DNA of 64,000 nucleotides, taken from JAYZDK01 sp964604165 (GTDB lineage Bacteria; Myxococcota_A; UBA796; CAJQPC01). The DNA lies in contig CAZRYF010000018.1 in the NCBI GenBank assembly GCA_964604165.1, positions 1-64,000 on the forward strand, in the 5' to 3' direction. Of the stretch, positions 46,024-56,400 are shown in pieces. Under the pieces are notes generated by a model that worked only from the letters and a program-made list of their open reading frames with translations, ran no database searches and was not told the origin of the DNA. The translations under genes were made by a program, and so were the position numbers. How positions within the stretch are numbered: the first letter of the stretch is position 1; every line of letters begins with the position of its first letter.

Positions 46024-47379
46024 ATGCGCGTTCTCTTGATCCAGGCCTTCACCGCTCTCGACATGGAGCTGGTGTACCCCATCGGCCTCGCCTACCTGGC
46101 GGCCCACCTTCCCGACAACCACGAAGTGGAGATCTTCGACGCCAACACCGTCCGGGATGCGCCGGATCCCATGGCGGTTCTTCGAGAAAAGGTCCGAACC
46201 TTTTCCCCTGACGTGGTGGGCCTGTCTCTGCGCAATATCAAGGTGGCCATGCCCGGGGTCCATGCAGATGACTTTGAGCCCCAGCAGCGCACGGTCCAAG
46301 CCATTCGAGCCGAGGCACCCGAGGCTCTTCTGGTCGGGGGGGGCACGGCCTTTTCCTTGTACGCCGAAGCCTTCATGCGCCGACTCCCCGAGCTGGACTT
46401 TGGGATCTGGGGAGAAGGAGAGCACCGCTTCCCCCAGCTGCTCGATGCCTTGGACAACCCATCCAGCGTGTCCGGGACCTGGTTCCGAGATTCGGATGGC
46501 ACCCCACGGTACACCGGGGCCCCTGAGATCCTTGACTTTGGCACCCTTCAGCCCTTTGACAAGACACTCGTACCCTTCGATTCGTACAAGCGGTCCTCCA
46601 CAGTCTCGGTGGGCCTCCAGTCCAAGCGGGGCTGCGCCCTCCATTGTGTCCACTGCAGCGACACGTTTCTCTTGGGGCACACGGTCCGTTGCCGCCCCGC
46701 CAGCCACGTGGTGGACGAGATGGAGGTGCTCGTGCAGGAGCACGGCGTGGATCGCTTGTTCTTTTGCGACCAGATCTTCAACATCCCCGTGGGGCATGCC
46801 ATCGAGATCTGCCAGAAGATCGTGGCCCGCGGCCTGGAGGTGCAGTGGTCGGCCTGGTTCAACGAGAAGGAACGCACCCTCCCGGACGAGCTGATCGATT
46901 GGTGCAAGCGGGCCGGGTGCGTGCTGTTGTCCTTTTCTCCGGATCACGTGGACGACAGGATGCTGAAGAACCTGGACAAGAACTTCCGCCACAAGGATCT
47001 GCTCTACACACTGGAGGTCGCCAAACGCCACGACATGGACGTGGAATACAGCTTCTTCCTGAATTCCCCGGGTGAAGACCTGCGCTCTCTTCTCTCGTTG
47101 CTCCGCTTCCTGGCCCGGGCCCGCCTACAACTTGGCCCCCGCCTGCGCATGTTCACCCTGTTGATGATGCAGCCGATTCGCATCTACCCCCACTCCCGAC
47201 TGTTCGAGTTGGCAAAGGAGAGCGGCATGGTCGATGTCGATGCGGACTTGATCGAGGGGGCATTCTGGAACCCCGGCTCCCTCTCCTACGCGGCGGCCGG
47301 GGTGCAGGCAGGCGCCCAGGGACTGTATGCACTGCGCAGATCCATGCGGCGGCTGGGGATTCAGCCAGCCCGGCGGTAG
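46024..47379 (+). CDS. B12-binding domain radical SAM protein
   Basis: 451 aa from ATG 46024 (a GGAGG lies 17-20 nt upstream; a GTG at 46006 is in frame but too close to it). Residues 1-145 are a cobalamin-binding domain (MRVLLIQAFTALDMELVYP, SPDVVGLSLRN). The radical SAM core has CALHCVHC (CxxxCxxC for the 4Fe-4S cluster) near residues 203-210. Class resembles BchE-type methylases/cyclases; the substrate is not predictable. It starts 47 bp after the CAP gene and ends 3 bp before the convergent ABC gene. Confidence 0.9.
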   Translation: MRVLLIQAFTALDMELVYPIGLAYLAAHLPDNHEVEIFDANTVRDAPDPMAVLREKVRTFSPDVVGLSLRNIKVAMPGVHADDFEPQQRTVQAIRAEAPEALLVGGGTAFSLYAEAFMRRLPELDFGIWGEGEHRFPQLLDALDNPSSVSGTWFRDSDGTPRYTGAPEILDFGTLQPFDKTLVPFDSYKRSSTVSVGLQSKRGCALHCVHCSDTFLLGHTVRCRPASHVVDEMEVLVQEHGVDRLFFCDQIFNIPVGHAIEICQKIVARGLEVQWSAWFNEKERTLPDELIDWCKRAGCVLLSFSPDHVDDRMLKNLDKNFRHKDLLYTLEVAKRHDMDVEYSFFLNSPGEDLRSLLSLLRFLARARLQLGPRLRMFTLLMMQPIRIYPHSRLFELAKESGMVDVDADLIEGAFWNPGSLSYAAAGVQAGAQGLYALRRSMRRLGIQPARR

Positions 47380-47382
47380 CCC

Positions 47383-49896
47383 TTAGCGAACCGGGCGATC
47401 CCGGTGCCACACAAGGCCCAGGGTACAGACCAGGAACGCAACCGCAAAGGCCGCCAGCGCCCCCACCAGCTGGTCCAGATCCAGCCCCATGTCCATCACA
47501 TCGGCGCTCTTCAGGCCCAGGTCATAGAGCGGTCCCATCATGGGCACCCGCTCCCACTTGCCATCTCCCACCCCGACGCTCCCCAGGTACTCGCCAGTCT
47601 TCAGGGTGGCATCGAAGGCAAACCGCTCAATGGTGATCCACGTGATGGCTTTCGCCAGGGCGCCCATGTGCCGCAGGGGGACCATCACCGAGCAGAAACA
47701 GATCTGCGGAATGAGAATCAGAGGCAAGGTGCCGACTGCGGCTTCCGAGCTGGAGTACCCCGCTGAGACCATCAACCCCAGCGTGGTTCCGGCCAGCCCC
47801 GTGAGAATGTTGACCCCTACCAAGGCCCAGAAGTTGAAACCGTAGTCCGCCAAATCCAGGAAAAAGAAGATCAACGCTGTGAAGGCCAGCACCTGCACCA
47901 CGATGGCGAACCCCAACACCAGGAGTTTGGACCCCACATAGGGCAGCACCCCCACCCCCACCTTCCGCTCCCGGCGCCAGATGGCCCGATCCGTGATCAA
48001 CTCACGCACCGAGCCAGACATGCCAAACCAAAGACACGAGAGGGAGAGCATGAACATGGTGCGGAAGGTAGGCACCGGAAAGACAATCAGCACCATGAGC
48101 GCCAGCAGCGGTGGCTGGGCCAACAAGACAGCCAATCCCGTGCGGTCCCGCATCTTTGCCCGGGCGTAGCGAGCGGTCAGGGTCTTCAACTGAAGCCAGC
48201 GAGCTGGCTTCCACGGTGCCCGAGCCACTTCCTCAGTCTGTTCCTCCAGCTTGTGGGTACCCAGGAGGTGCTCCCGGGTGGCCACGTACTTGCGGTGGTG
48301 GTGGCTCTTCTTGTAGGCATCTCGCCATTGCTCGGGAGATCGCTCCTCGAGCTTGTTGAAGATGAGGTCTGGACTGGCCACCCGAAAGAACCGACAAGCC
48401 TCCGAAGGGGTGCCAAAGAACCCAAGGCGTCCGCCCGGCACCAACACCATCAGGTGGTCCACCAGGGCCATGATTCCCGGGGTCAGGTCATGACTGACCA
48501 GAAAGACGATGCGCCCATCATCCGAAAGCTGACGCACTTGCCCTACGATTCCGTGGGCAGAACGTGGATCCAGGCCCGAGGTGGGCTCATCCAGGAAGAG
48601 CACCCGGGTCGATCGGGTGAGCAGCTCCTGGCCCAGGTTGACCCGCTTGCGCTGTCCTCCCGAGATGCCCCGCTGGAAGGCATCGCCAATGCGGGACTCC
48701 CGGATGTGCCCAATGCCGAGCTCGTTCAGGACACGGTCGACTTGCTGGTGAACCTCCTCACTGCTCACATCCGGGGGGTAGCGCAGGCGTCCGGAATAGT
48801 AGAGGGACTCCTCCACCAGGAGCTCCGGGTGGACCAGATCCTCCTGAGGCACCAACCCCACCGCCGAAGGGTCCGCCGCGAGGATGCCGTGGAAGTCCCT
48901 TCCATCCAGAAGAACGTCGCCACTGTCCGCCGGAGCGATGCCGCTGATGGCATTGATCAGCGTGGTCTTCCCAGCGCCCGAAGGCCCCACCAGGGCCACC
49001 ACTTCCCCGCTGAAGACCGTAAAGGAAACATCCTCCAACAACGTGATATCGCCGATTTTTCGGCTCAGTTCTTTCACGGACAAGGCAGTGAAAGACCGGT
49101 GCCCAAACGCCTGGAGCACGTCCCCTGTGAGCTGCAAGGTCCAGGGACCAATCTGAATCCGACTGGACTGGGTGATGGGGGTGGCCGAAATGGGCACGCC
49201 ATCCACGAGAACCGGTCGGCCACTGTGTGCGTCTACCACCCGCCAGCGCTGGCCTTCTCGTACAAAAGTACAGTGGTGCCGCGCCACCTGTGGATCCGTG
49301 AGCACAATGTCGTTGCCCGCGCCGCGCCCCACGGTGACCCGATCCCCTTCCAGGGTCCAAGACAGGTCCCCTGCAGCGTACCGGGCGTCGTACCGTTGAA
49401 ACAACGCGGAAACCAGGATGCCATCGATGCCCAGATCTGCGGCAACCTGCTCCAGGTCTCGGGCCTGAACGTCGGACAGGGATCCGTCCGCCACAGCAAT
49501 TCGAAACAGGGCATCCAACAGGAGCAACGCCCCTTCGGTGCCGTAGCGCCCGGCGAACCCCTCGTAATCCAATTCCTGGGACTGCTCCTCCTGGAGCAGG
49601 TTGGCTGCCTCCCGTCCGAAGTACCCGGCGAAGGCGCGAACCTCTCCCGCCTTCAGCGCAGTCCGAAATCGAGGGGAGAGCGCCAGGTCCAGCAGAACCT
49701 CCCTGGCCTCCGGCGGAAGGTCGGTCCGGGCAGCAACCGCCTCATCCAGCGCCTTGCGCGCATTCTCGTGAACCACCGTGTCCGTGGAGCGCACGAGCAT
49801 GCGCGCCAGGTCCACCCCGAGTCGCAGGGTCTGAGGTTCTACATCCACGCCCGCTGTTTCCAGCTGGACACGAACCAAGTCTTCGAAACGCGCCAC
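47383..49896 (-). CDS. TerB-FHA-ABC transporter fusion (Rv1747-like)
   Basis: 837-aa transporter half. Residues 115-175 look like TerB (AVADGSLSDVQARDLEQVA), 180-257 an FHA domain (TVGRGAGNDIVLTDPQVARHH), 280-510 an ABCG-type ATPase (Walker A GPSGAGKTT at 304-312; SGGQRKRVN; VLFLDEPTSGLD), 600-837 the ABC-2 membrane domain with six helices. The FHA Ser of the SRxH motif is Ala and the usual NG is DG, so phosphothreonine binding may be altered. Compare mycobacterial Rv1747, which has two FHA domains and is regulated by a Ser/Thr kinase. Two exported proteins lie upstream in the same direction. Confidence 0.92.
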   Translation of the reverse strand: MARFEDLVRVQLETAGVDVEPQTLRLGVDLARMLVRSTDTVVHENARKALDEAVAARTDLPPEAREVLLDLALSPRFRTALKAGEVRAFAGYFGREAANLLQEEQSQELDYEGFAGRYGTEGALLLLDALFRIAVADGSLSDVQARDLEQVAADLGIDGILVSALFQRYDARYAAGDLSWTLEGDRVTVGRGAGNDIVLTDPQVARHHCTFVREGQRWRVVDAHSGRPVLVDGVPISATPITQSSRIQIGPWTLQLTGDVLQAFGHRSFTALSVKELSRKIGDITLLEDVSFTVFSGEVVALVGPSGAGKTTLINAISGIAPADSGDVLLDGRDFHGILAADPSAVGLVPQEDLVHPELLVEESLYYSGRLRYPPDVSSEEVHQQVDRVLNELGIGHIRESRIGDAFQRGISGGQRKRVNLGQELLTRSTRVLFLDEPTSGLDPRSAHGIVGQVRQLSDDGRIVFLVSHDLTPGIMALVDHLMVLVPGGRLGFFGTPSEACRFFRVASPDLIFNKLEERSPEQWRDAYKKSHHHRKYVATREHLLGTHKLEEQTEEVARAPWKPARWLQLKTLTARYARAKMRDRTGLAVLLAQPPLLALMVLIVFPVPTFRTMFMLSLSCLWFGMSGSVRELITDRAIWRRERKVGVGVLPYVGSKLLVLGFAIVVQVLAFTALIFFFLDLADYGFNFWALVGVNILTGLAGTTLGLMVSAGYSSSEAAVGTLPLILIPQICFCSVMVPLRHMGALAKAITWITIERFAFDATLKTGEYLGSVGVGDGKWERVPMMGPLYDLGLKSADVMDMGLDLDQLVGALAAFAVAFLVCTLGLVWHRDRPVR

Positions 49897-49906
49897 GAGG
49901 GCGAGT

Positions 49907-50338
49907 CTACTTGTAGGTCACCGCCATTCCTACCCCTGCCTTGCTGGAAGCCTGGGCGAGGGTGCGTGCGTGCACCACCACAAAGTAGGTGGCGGTGGAA
50001 TCCGGTGTGTACTCGAGGGCGGGCTGGGGATCGCTCGATTCGTCGTACGTCACCGTATTTCCATCGGAATCGTGCAAAACAAGGTCGAGGTTTGAGACGT
50101 CCTTGTCCCCCACGCCGAGAATCCGGTACTGGTTTCCCGCGTAGAGCGTCACCAGGTAGATGCGGTACTCCTCCTGGGCCAACTCAGCCGTTGTGGCGGT
50201 GCGAACCGCCCATCCCTCGTTGTAGCCATCCCAGATCTTCTGTCGGAGAAGTGTCTCCGCATAGTCCTCGTCCGCTTGGGCGGGAAGGACCCCCAGAAAC
50301 AGGCAGGCAGCGAGAACAGCAAGCACAGTGCGCAGCAT
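49907..50338 (-). CDS. Small exported protein (PPC-like fold suspected)
   Basis: 143 aa with signal peptide ending PAQA. The mature part is one beta-sandwich-like domain (QYRILGVGDKDVSNLDLVL, then DSTATYFVVVHA), reminiscent of bacterial PPC domains, but this is not certain. Located 10 bp before the FHA-ABC gene and 8 bp after the lipoprotein, so in one operon with them. Confidence 0.7.
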   Translation of the reverse strand: MLRTVLAVLAACLFLGVLPAQADEDYAETLLRQKIWDGYNEGWAVRTATTAELAQEEYRIYLVTLYAGNQYRILGVGDKDVSNLDLVLHDSDGNTVTYDESSDPQPALEYTPDSTATYFVVVHARTLAQASSKAGVGMAVTYK

Positions 50339-50346
50339 GGTGTCTC

Positions 50347-51207
50347 CTACAGCAGTTCGAGAACGGAAGCAGTGGTGGATTGAATGGTGTCGAGCTCGCC
50401 GTCCCCAACGGTCCCGCCATCACAAATGGTCTTCAGGGAATCAAGGGTCTTCTTGAGCTGTCCAAGAACAGCGGAATCCACCTTTTCCTTGGCCTCTGCA
50501 TCCACGTAGCGGATGAAGTAGTTCACCACCTGGGGCTGAACCAGCAGGTTGGCCGCGGCCTCCGAGTTGCCCTCGTTCTTCAGGGCTTTGCTCACCAGGT
50601 TGGCGCCTTCCAGCCAGGCACCAGCCTGGAGCAATGGCAGAATCCAGTCCGCCTCGTACTTGATCTCTGGAATCACGGCAGCGGAGAGCTCGTCCAATTC
50701 AAACAGCAGGCGATCCCCCTGGAGGGCGCCGTTGTTGATACGGTTGATCAGGCTGTCAATCTCCGCAGGAAGATCCGAGCCAGCATTCAACTCACTCAGG
50801 CCGGTCTTGATCTTGCCGAGTCGGCCCGCGGTCACTTTGGCTTCTACAGTCTTCACCGTGAGCAACATGTCCGCCAGAATCACGCCGGTGCGTACCGCCA
50901 CCTGGTCCTTGTTGGCCACGGTCATGTCCAGGTCCCGGACAGGAACCAGGGCCGAGAGGCTGGTCTCAATGCCCGCCTTTGACAAAGCACGCTGCATCTC
51001 GCCAGGACTCGGCACCAGGTGATCCTGGATCGCCAGGTCCTGCAGCTGAGAGGACAGCGACGGGGGAGGTGTGGTTGCAGCAGGAGCTTCCGAGCCTGCG
51101 GCTGCAGGGGCTTCCGGGGCGGATTCATCGCCCCCTCCACAGGCCACAAGGGCCCCCATGAGGAGTCCTGGAAGCACAAGCCGTGTGTGGGTTCGATTCG
51201 GCATCAT
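50347..51207 (-). CDS. Lipoprotein with helical domain, function unknown
   Basis: 286 aa from ATG 51207 (GGAGG, 7-nt spacer); earlier in-frame codons reach 51243. Lipobox LVAC followed by an Ala/Pro-rich linker (30-60) and an all-helical domain (70-286) with EAKVTAGRLGKIKTGLSELN and a Leu-rich end. First gene of the unit that runs into the FHA-ABC transporter, and a likely accessory part of it. No family recognised. Confidence 0.72.
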   Translation of the reverse strand: MMPNRTHTRLVLPGLLMGALVACGGGDESAPEAPAAAGSEAPAATTPPPSLSSQLQDLAIQDHLVPSPGEMQRALSKAGIETSLSALVPVRDLDMTVANKDQVAVRTGVILADMLLTVKTVEAKVTAGRLGKIKTGLSELNAGSDLPAEIDSLINRINNGALQGDRLLFELDELSAAVIPEIKYEADWILPLLQAGAWLEGANLVSKALKNEGNSEAAANLLVQPQVVNYFIRYVDAEAKEKVDSAVLGQLKKTLDSLKTICDGGTVGDGELDTIQSTTASVLELL

Positions 51208-51284
51208 TGCCATCCCTCCGTGTGCCGGGTTTACAAGCAGCAAAGCCTATGTCTGCGCCCGCTCAAATGCAAACAATACGCCGC

Positions 51285-52742
51285 TTATTCCACGAGACTT
51301 TGGGGCGCATCAGCGGACGCTGCTGACACGAGCCGCAGTCCTTCCTGCTTTCGTCCGGCGATCAAGACCCCCACCTCGTCGCTCCAAACCACCTTCAAGT
51401 CCTCAAACCCGGCAGTGCGAAAGAGCTCCATGAGAAGGCCCGGCGTCCGGCGTACCGTTCTCCAACCGAGGAGATGGTCGAACACAAAGGAGTCGGGAGA
51501 CGGCCCCAGTTGGCTCAAGATGGCCCACCCTCCCGGGGAGAGCTGCCCCTCAATCGCTGCGGCCAGCGAAGCCGCTACCCGATCCGGCAGGTAATCCAAA
51601 AGCCCATCCACCAAAGCCAGATCAAAGGGACCCTCCAGATCCACGCCCCGCCCCATGACCATGTGGGACAAATCAGCGTGGCGGGCATGCAACATGACTT
51701 TGCTGGGGCGCGTGGTGACCCCGGAATCCAGCACAGCAAGGGAGGTAGAGTCGGAGTCCGCACAAGTGATGTCCCCACCACCAGCGGCGAGCATCTGCCC
51801 AAGCCGAGCCACCACGACCCCGGTCAAGGTGGGAGCCACCAGCACACGTGGACGCCCGCTGGGCAAACAATCTCCCGCACAAGTTGCAATCGCGTCCTTT
51901 CTCGCCCTGATCGCCTGGGAGGTGGGAAGGGCAAGGAGCGCAGCATCCAGGGCCACCCCCATGGGGTCAATTCCCCGAGCCTCATTGTTGTAGACATGCC
52001 CGTGCAGCTGAGCCCAGCCCCCCCCCTCCGCACGGGCTCCTGCCAGCTCCACAGTCTTGGCCCGGACAAGGTAGGGATGGAGCTCCCGAGACAAGGTCTC
52101 CCCTGCCGCCTGTGCCTCCTCAAAGGTCAGCCCTCCAAAGGCACGGGCACCTTGCTCCACGAACCGGGTGATCACGGACCCCAGCGCCTCCCGCGCTGGA
52201 CCGTCTGGATGGGTGCGCAAGCTGGTTTCCAAATCCACCAACTGGGACTTCAGCCGGCTCGCCAGTGCCTCGCCGCGCTTCTTGGCGTCGTCGGAGGCCC
52301 CGAGCCCGCCTCCAGCTCCCCCCACGCTCGTGGCAAGGGTGTTTGCGGCCCGAAGACGCACGGACATTTGCGCTGCGGCCGCCCGAAAGAAGCGGGAGGC
52401 CAGGTCGGGATCGTCCTCAAGGGCCTGGTGCAGCACCGCCCCCCGCCAGCACAACAACTCTGCGTCCTTACCAACCCGCACGTCGGCTGATCGCGGCCGA
52501 TCCTCCAGGAACGCCATCTCCCCCACCACCGCCCCAGGGCCCAGAACATCCAGGACCACCTCGGGTGTGGCGCGGCTGTCCACGACCTCCAGTGCACCGT
52601 TCAGGATTCGATACACGTCCGAGTTGTGCTCACCCCTACGAATGATCAGCTCCCCCGTGGTGACATGGATTTCCTCTGCGAGCCCCACCAGCCTCTCTCG
52701 CAGGGATTTTTCAAGGTGGTCAAACAGTCGCATTGGGAGCAT
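51285..52742 (-). CDS. Cyclic-nucleotide-binding domain fused to methyltransferase-like domain
   Basis: 485 aa. Residues 5-125 form a cNMP-binding domain (GELIIRRGEHNSDVYRILNG, GEMAFLEDRPRSADV). The rest follows a family I recall as PhcB-like 3-hydroxypalmitate methyl ester synthase: SQAIRARKDAI, then DLALVDGLLDYLPDRV and SPGGWAILSQLG. Motif I of the SAM site, normally LGCGP-like, reads VAPTLTG, so activity is uncertain. A lipid-type signal methylase controlled by cyclic nucleotide is a reasonable guess. No ribosome-binding site is seen before the ATG. Confidence 0.7.
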   Translation of the reverse strand: MLPMRLFDHLEKSLRERLVGLAEEIHVTTGELIIRRGEHNSDVYRILNGALEVVDSRATPEVVLDVLGPGAVVGEMAFLEDRPRSADVRVGKDAELLCWRGAVLHQALEDDPDLASRFFRAAAAQMSVRLRAANTLATSVGGAGGGLGASDDAKKRGEALASRLKSQLVDLETSLRTHPDGPAREALGSVITRFVEQGARAFGGLTFEEAQAAGETLSRELHPYLVRAKTVELAGARAEGGGWAQLHGHVYNNEARGIDPMGVALDAALLALPTSQAIRARKDAIATCAGDCLPSGRPRVLVAPTLTGVVVARLGQMLAAGGGDITCADSDSTSLAVLDSGVTTRPSKVMLHARHADLSHMVMGRGVDLEGPFDLALVDGLLDYLPDRVAASLAAAIEGQLSPGGWAILSQLGPSPDSFVFDHLLGWRTVRRTPGLLMELFRTAGFEDLKVVWSDEVGVLIAGRKQEGLRLVSAASADAPQSLVE

Positions 52743-52856
52743 TCAATCACAGACGCGCCCCCCGTGGGTGGAGAGGGGCAGATGCTCAGACAAATTCTGT
52801 GTTGCTTCTCCATGCAAATGCTGCGTTACAGGGGGGGGGGAATCCAAGGAGGCCAA

Positions 52857-53360
52857 GTGGAGTCGGTACCAGAATTGATCGCCTTGTTGCGCGACTCGAG
52901 CGATGCGGACCGAGCCGTGGTTCGGGAGAAATTGCTCGCCCTGTGCAAGGGAGCAGGAGGCAGCGACATCCAGGACCAACTGCACTCCATCGCAAAGGGA
53001 GAGATTCTCGAGGTGCAGTGGGAAATTGAGGAGGTGCTGGAAGAGGCCGCACCACCACCTGTCCCCGAGGTAGCACCAGAGGCACCGGAAGAAGCCACCG
53101 AGGAGGAACCCTCGCCCCCCCCGAGCGGTCGCCTGAACGCCTCTGACCTGGAAATGGTCTACGAGGATCCGCGGGGGCTTGTGCTCCACCGAACCAAGAC
53201 CGGAGACCGTTGGTTTGCCACCCAAGCCGATCCCCGCACGGGACAGCCCGGCACCTTTGAACTGCATCCCCAGGAGGTTGACACCTTGAAGTCTCGCCTG
53301 GAGGGCTCCCCCTATTGGGCCCCGGGGTGTGCACCCCGTGCAGACGTCAAGATGCCTTGA
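52857..53360 (+). CDS. Small acidic protein, function unknown
   Basis: 167 aa from GTG 52857, preceded by AAGGAGG with a 4-nt spacer. Upstream in-frame ATGs (52815 and earlier) lack this. Residues 1-55 are helical (RDSSDADRAVVREKLLALCK), 55-95 Pro/Glu-rich, and 100-167 a small beta domain (MVYEDPRGLVLHRTKTGDRWF). Divergent from the cNMP gene; followed 91 bp on by the adhesin-type barrel. No family recognised. Confidence 0.7.
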   Translation: MESVPELIALLRDSSDADRAVVREKLLALCKGAGGSDIQDQLHSIAKGEILEVQWEIEEVLEEAAPPPVPEVAPEAPEEATEEEPSPPPSGRLNASDLEMVYEDPRGLVLHRTKTGDRWFATQADPRTGQPGTFELHPQEVDTLKSRLEGSPYWAPGCAPRADVKMP

Positions 53361-53388
53361 CAGGCCACCCTTGCCCCAAGAATCCACG

Positions 53389-53394
53389 TATACT
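53389..53394 (+). promoter_or_regulatory. Candidate -10 element TATACT
   Basis: TATACT in the 91-bp gap before the Ig-repeat barrel gene; start of transcription would be near 53401, with a 50-nt leader. No -35 at 17 bp; the TTGACA at 53357 is 26 bp away, too far. Confidence 0.3.
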
Positions 53395-53451
53395 CCCCGC
53401 GCCTCAGGTTTCGACCCAAGACGATTTGACCTAAACAACGGAGCAGCTCGG

Positions 53452-56400
53452 ATGGCACTGTCCAAGCGCCTCTTGGCACTTTTTCTCGCTTCCTTCTTCC
53501 TGTTTTCGGCCTCGGCCAAAGCACAGGACGCACCAGCGATCTTTCCCGCAGCGGGGCTCTACGAGATGCTCCCAGCCGGTCCAATTGTCGGAGACGGTGA
53601 GACTCCTGTCACCCTGAACGTGCTGATGCTGAAGTCCGACGGCACGCCGCTGGCCGGTGATGCGCGCTTTCGCGTGATCACCTCTTCCGGCACCGCCACG
53701 TCCTTGAGTGAGGTGGGAGGCGGCCTCTTTTCCTTTGTCTATACCCCCCCGAAAATCCGGCAGCCGAGACAAGCCCTGCTCCGCCTCAAGGGACGATCCC
53801 CCAACGGCAGCGCCGTCAACATCAATTGGTCTCTGGACCTGCTCCCCCCTCCCGCTGATGCAGTGATCGCTTCCCTCAACCCGGCACGGGTCATTCTCGG
53901 CCAGGACATGGGGGCGTCTTTGTCCTTTGAGATTCCGGCGTTCAGTGATGCCGCCGGCGACCCGGAGCTACTCATTCGGGCGGCCAGCGGAGAGGTGACC
54001 AACGTGATCCACCTGGGAGAAGGTCGTTTCACCGGTCGATACACCCCGCCTAAGGTGGTCTACCCACACACCGACTTGATCACCGTGGCCGATGCACGCT
54101 CGCCCTCACAGACCTACGGCGCCATCGCCGTGCCCCTCGTGGGCAAGGTCGGTTACCCGGTGCAGTCCGCCCCCAATGCCATGGTGATTCTCCGCGTCGG
54201 GGACCGACCATTCGGCCCCTACCAGACCGACGAAGATGGACGGGCGGTGGTGCCCATTGAGGTGGATCCAGGCGTGAGCCAAGGTGTCTTGTCCACGGTG
54301 GTGGGCGGCAAGACCACCGAGGAGCCCCTGGACTTGAAGGTCCCGGTCACCCGGCGAATTGCCCTGTTTCCGACCCACAACGCCTTGCCCGGCGATGGGC
54401 AGACCGAGATCCCCATTCGAACCTATGTGACCTCCCTTACGGGAGTCCCAGATGGTGAGGCAGCCCTTTCCTTTTCCGCCACCGCGGGCACCATGGGCAA
54501 GCCCCAGCACCTGGGTGAGGGCGTATACGAGGTGCTGTTTACACCCCCTCGCATGAGCGCTTCGTCAGAGGTCACGATTCAAGCCTCCATCCAGGGAGAG
54601 CCCGGCATCCAGTCCGACTCCATGGCGGTGGCGCTGGTGCCCTTGCGCTCCGGGCGGGTGTCCCTGAATGCAGACCCACCTCGACTGGGACCCACCACCA
54701 GCGCATTCAAGGTCTTTTCCCGGGTGGAAGACAGCCAGGGCGTCGGCCTTTCCGGTCGCAACCTCCAATTCAACGCCACCGGCGCAACCCTTCATGGTGG
54801 GGTGAAAGACCTCCAGGGCGGTGACTACCAGGCCACCTTCACCACCACCGGAAAGACCGGTGTGGATCTCACCGCCACGGTCCTTCCCGCCCCTTCAGGC
54901 AACATGATTCACGGGGTGGTGGTGGTGACGAGCCGCAGCCGACTTCCTGCCGACAATCTCTCCAGTTCGGTCATCACCGTCCTGGCTGTGGATGCATTCG
55001 GCTACCCGATCCCCGGAGTTGATGTGGACCTTCGTGTGACCGGCGCCGGCGGGACCCTGCCGGACTCAGCCACGACCAACAGCCTGGGCATTCAGCAGAT
55101 CATCTACACCGCTGGCGGGCATCCGGGCCTGACCACCATCACCGCCCGGGCAGGTAACTTCGTGGGAGGCGCCCCGATCTTCCTGGGAAGCGCTGACCTT
55201 CTGCCCGACCTTGTGATGCCAGCCTCGGGCACGACCCAAACCCAGCAGTGGAACACTTCCTGGGCGGGGAGCATCGCCCAACTCCAGGTGCCCCGCGAAG
55301 GCGCGGAAGGACTGGGCCCCATCGGCACCGTGACCGGCGGAACCTCCACCGTGTCCAAGATTGACGTGGTGTCCCAGCCCGGGTCCGCGGCTCCAGGCGG
55401 GTCCGTCTCCCTGGACATCCACGCCAAGAACGCCGAGGGGCGGGGACTGTCTGGACAGCACCTTGCGATCATGGCTTCCCAGGGAGAAGTTGGCGTACTC
55501 AAGGAGCTGGGCGGAGGCCGCTACCAGGCACGCATCACCATGCCGACAGACACGACGGCAAGCACCAAGATTGTCGTGTCCACAGAGGATGGAGCCACCT
55601 TCCAGATGCTCACGATTCCCCTGGTGAAGGGTGCGCCCACCCCCGAGCCCGAGGAGGGCCGACCAGAACCGATTGTGGAGGCCCTTGCACCCACAGCGCT
55701 TCCCCCCGAGACCACCTCCACCGCTACGGTCCCTGTACCGGGCGCCAGGGCTGACCTCCCCTGGATTCGCGTTCGAGGCGGGTGGGTCACCGGCACCTAT
55801 GACTACACCCAAACCCCTGCGGCCTTTGAGGACAATCCCCTGTACGAGGACGAGGTCAGCCTGGAAGGCGCACCTCTACAAGGTGGGGGATTGGCCATCG
55901 ATGCCTGGCTCCCGCAGTTGCCCATGTTGGGAGCGGAGTTTCGCTCCCGCGTGGCGATCTACGGCGCTGACTGGCCCGGCACCGAGGCCCGCGTCACGGA
56001 TGCCGTCCCCCTGGTCTCTTTTGCTGCCAAGGCCCGCTACGGCTTCACCGAAGCCGGCAACCACTACTATGCGGCCGGTCGTGTCGGATTCCAGTACGGC
56101 GACTTCATTACCTACACCTACGAGTCCCCCACAAGCCGAACTGCCATTGCTTATGGGGCGCTTCCGGTCAGCGGCGCATCCTTCGGAGCGGAACTAGGCG
56201 CGGAGCTTCCGGGGCTTGGCGGATACCTGCAGACCAGCATCCAGAAGGGCCTGCGTCCATCCAGTGGCACCGAGGGGTTCGACATGGGCGGCTACAGCAC
56301 CTCGGTCAACCTGGAAGCCGGCTATGACGTGCAGGATGGTTTGCTGCTCGTCCTCGGGTACCAGCTGATCAACCAGGAAATCGAGGTGGCACTGGACAAG

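Noticed and set aside
48253..50982. 909-codon open frame antisense to the FHA-ABC gene and its neighbour
   Set aside because: Low-quality composition, spans two real genes with clear domains and signal peptides on the other strand.
53357..53394. TTGACA plus TATACT as a full promoter
   Set aside because: The spacer is 26 bp, far beyond 16-18; TTGACA overlaps the end of the previous gene.
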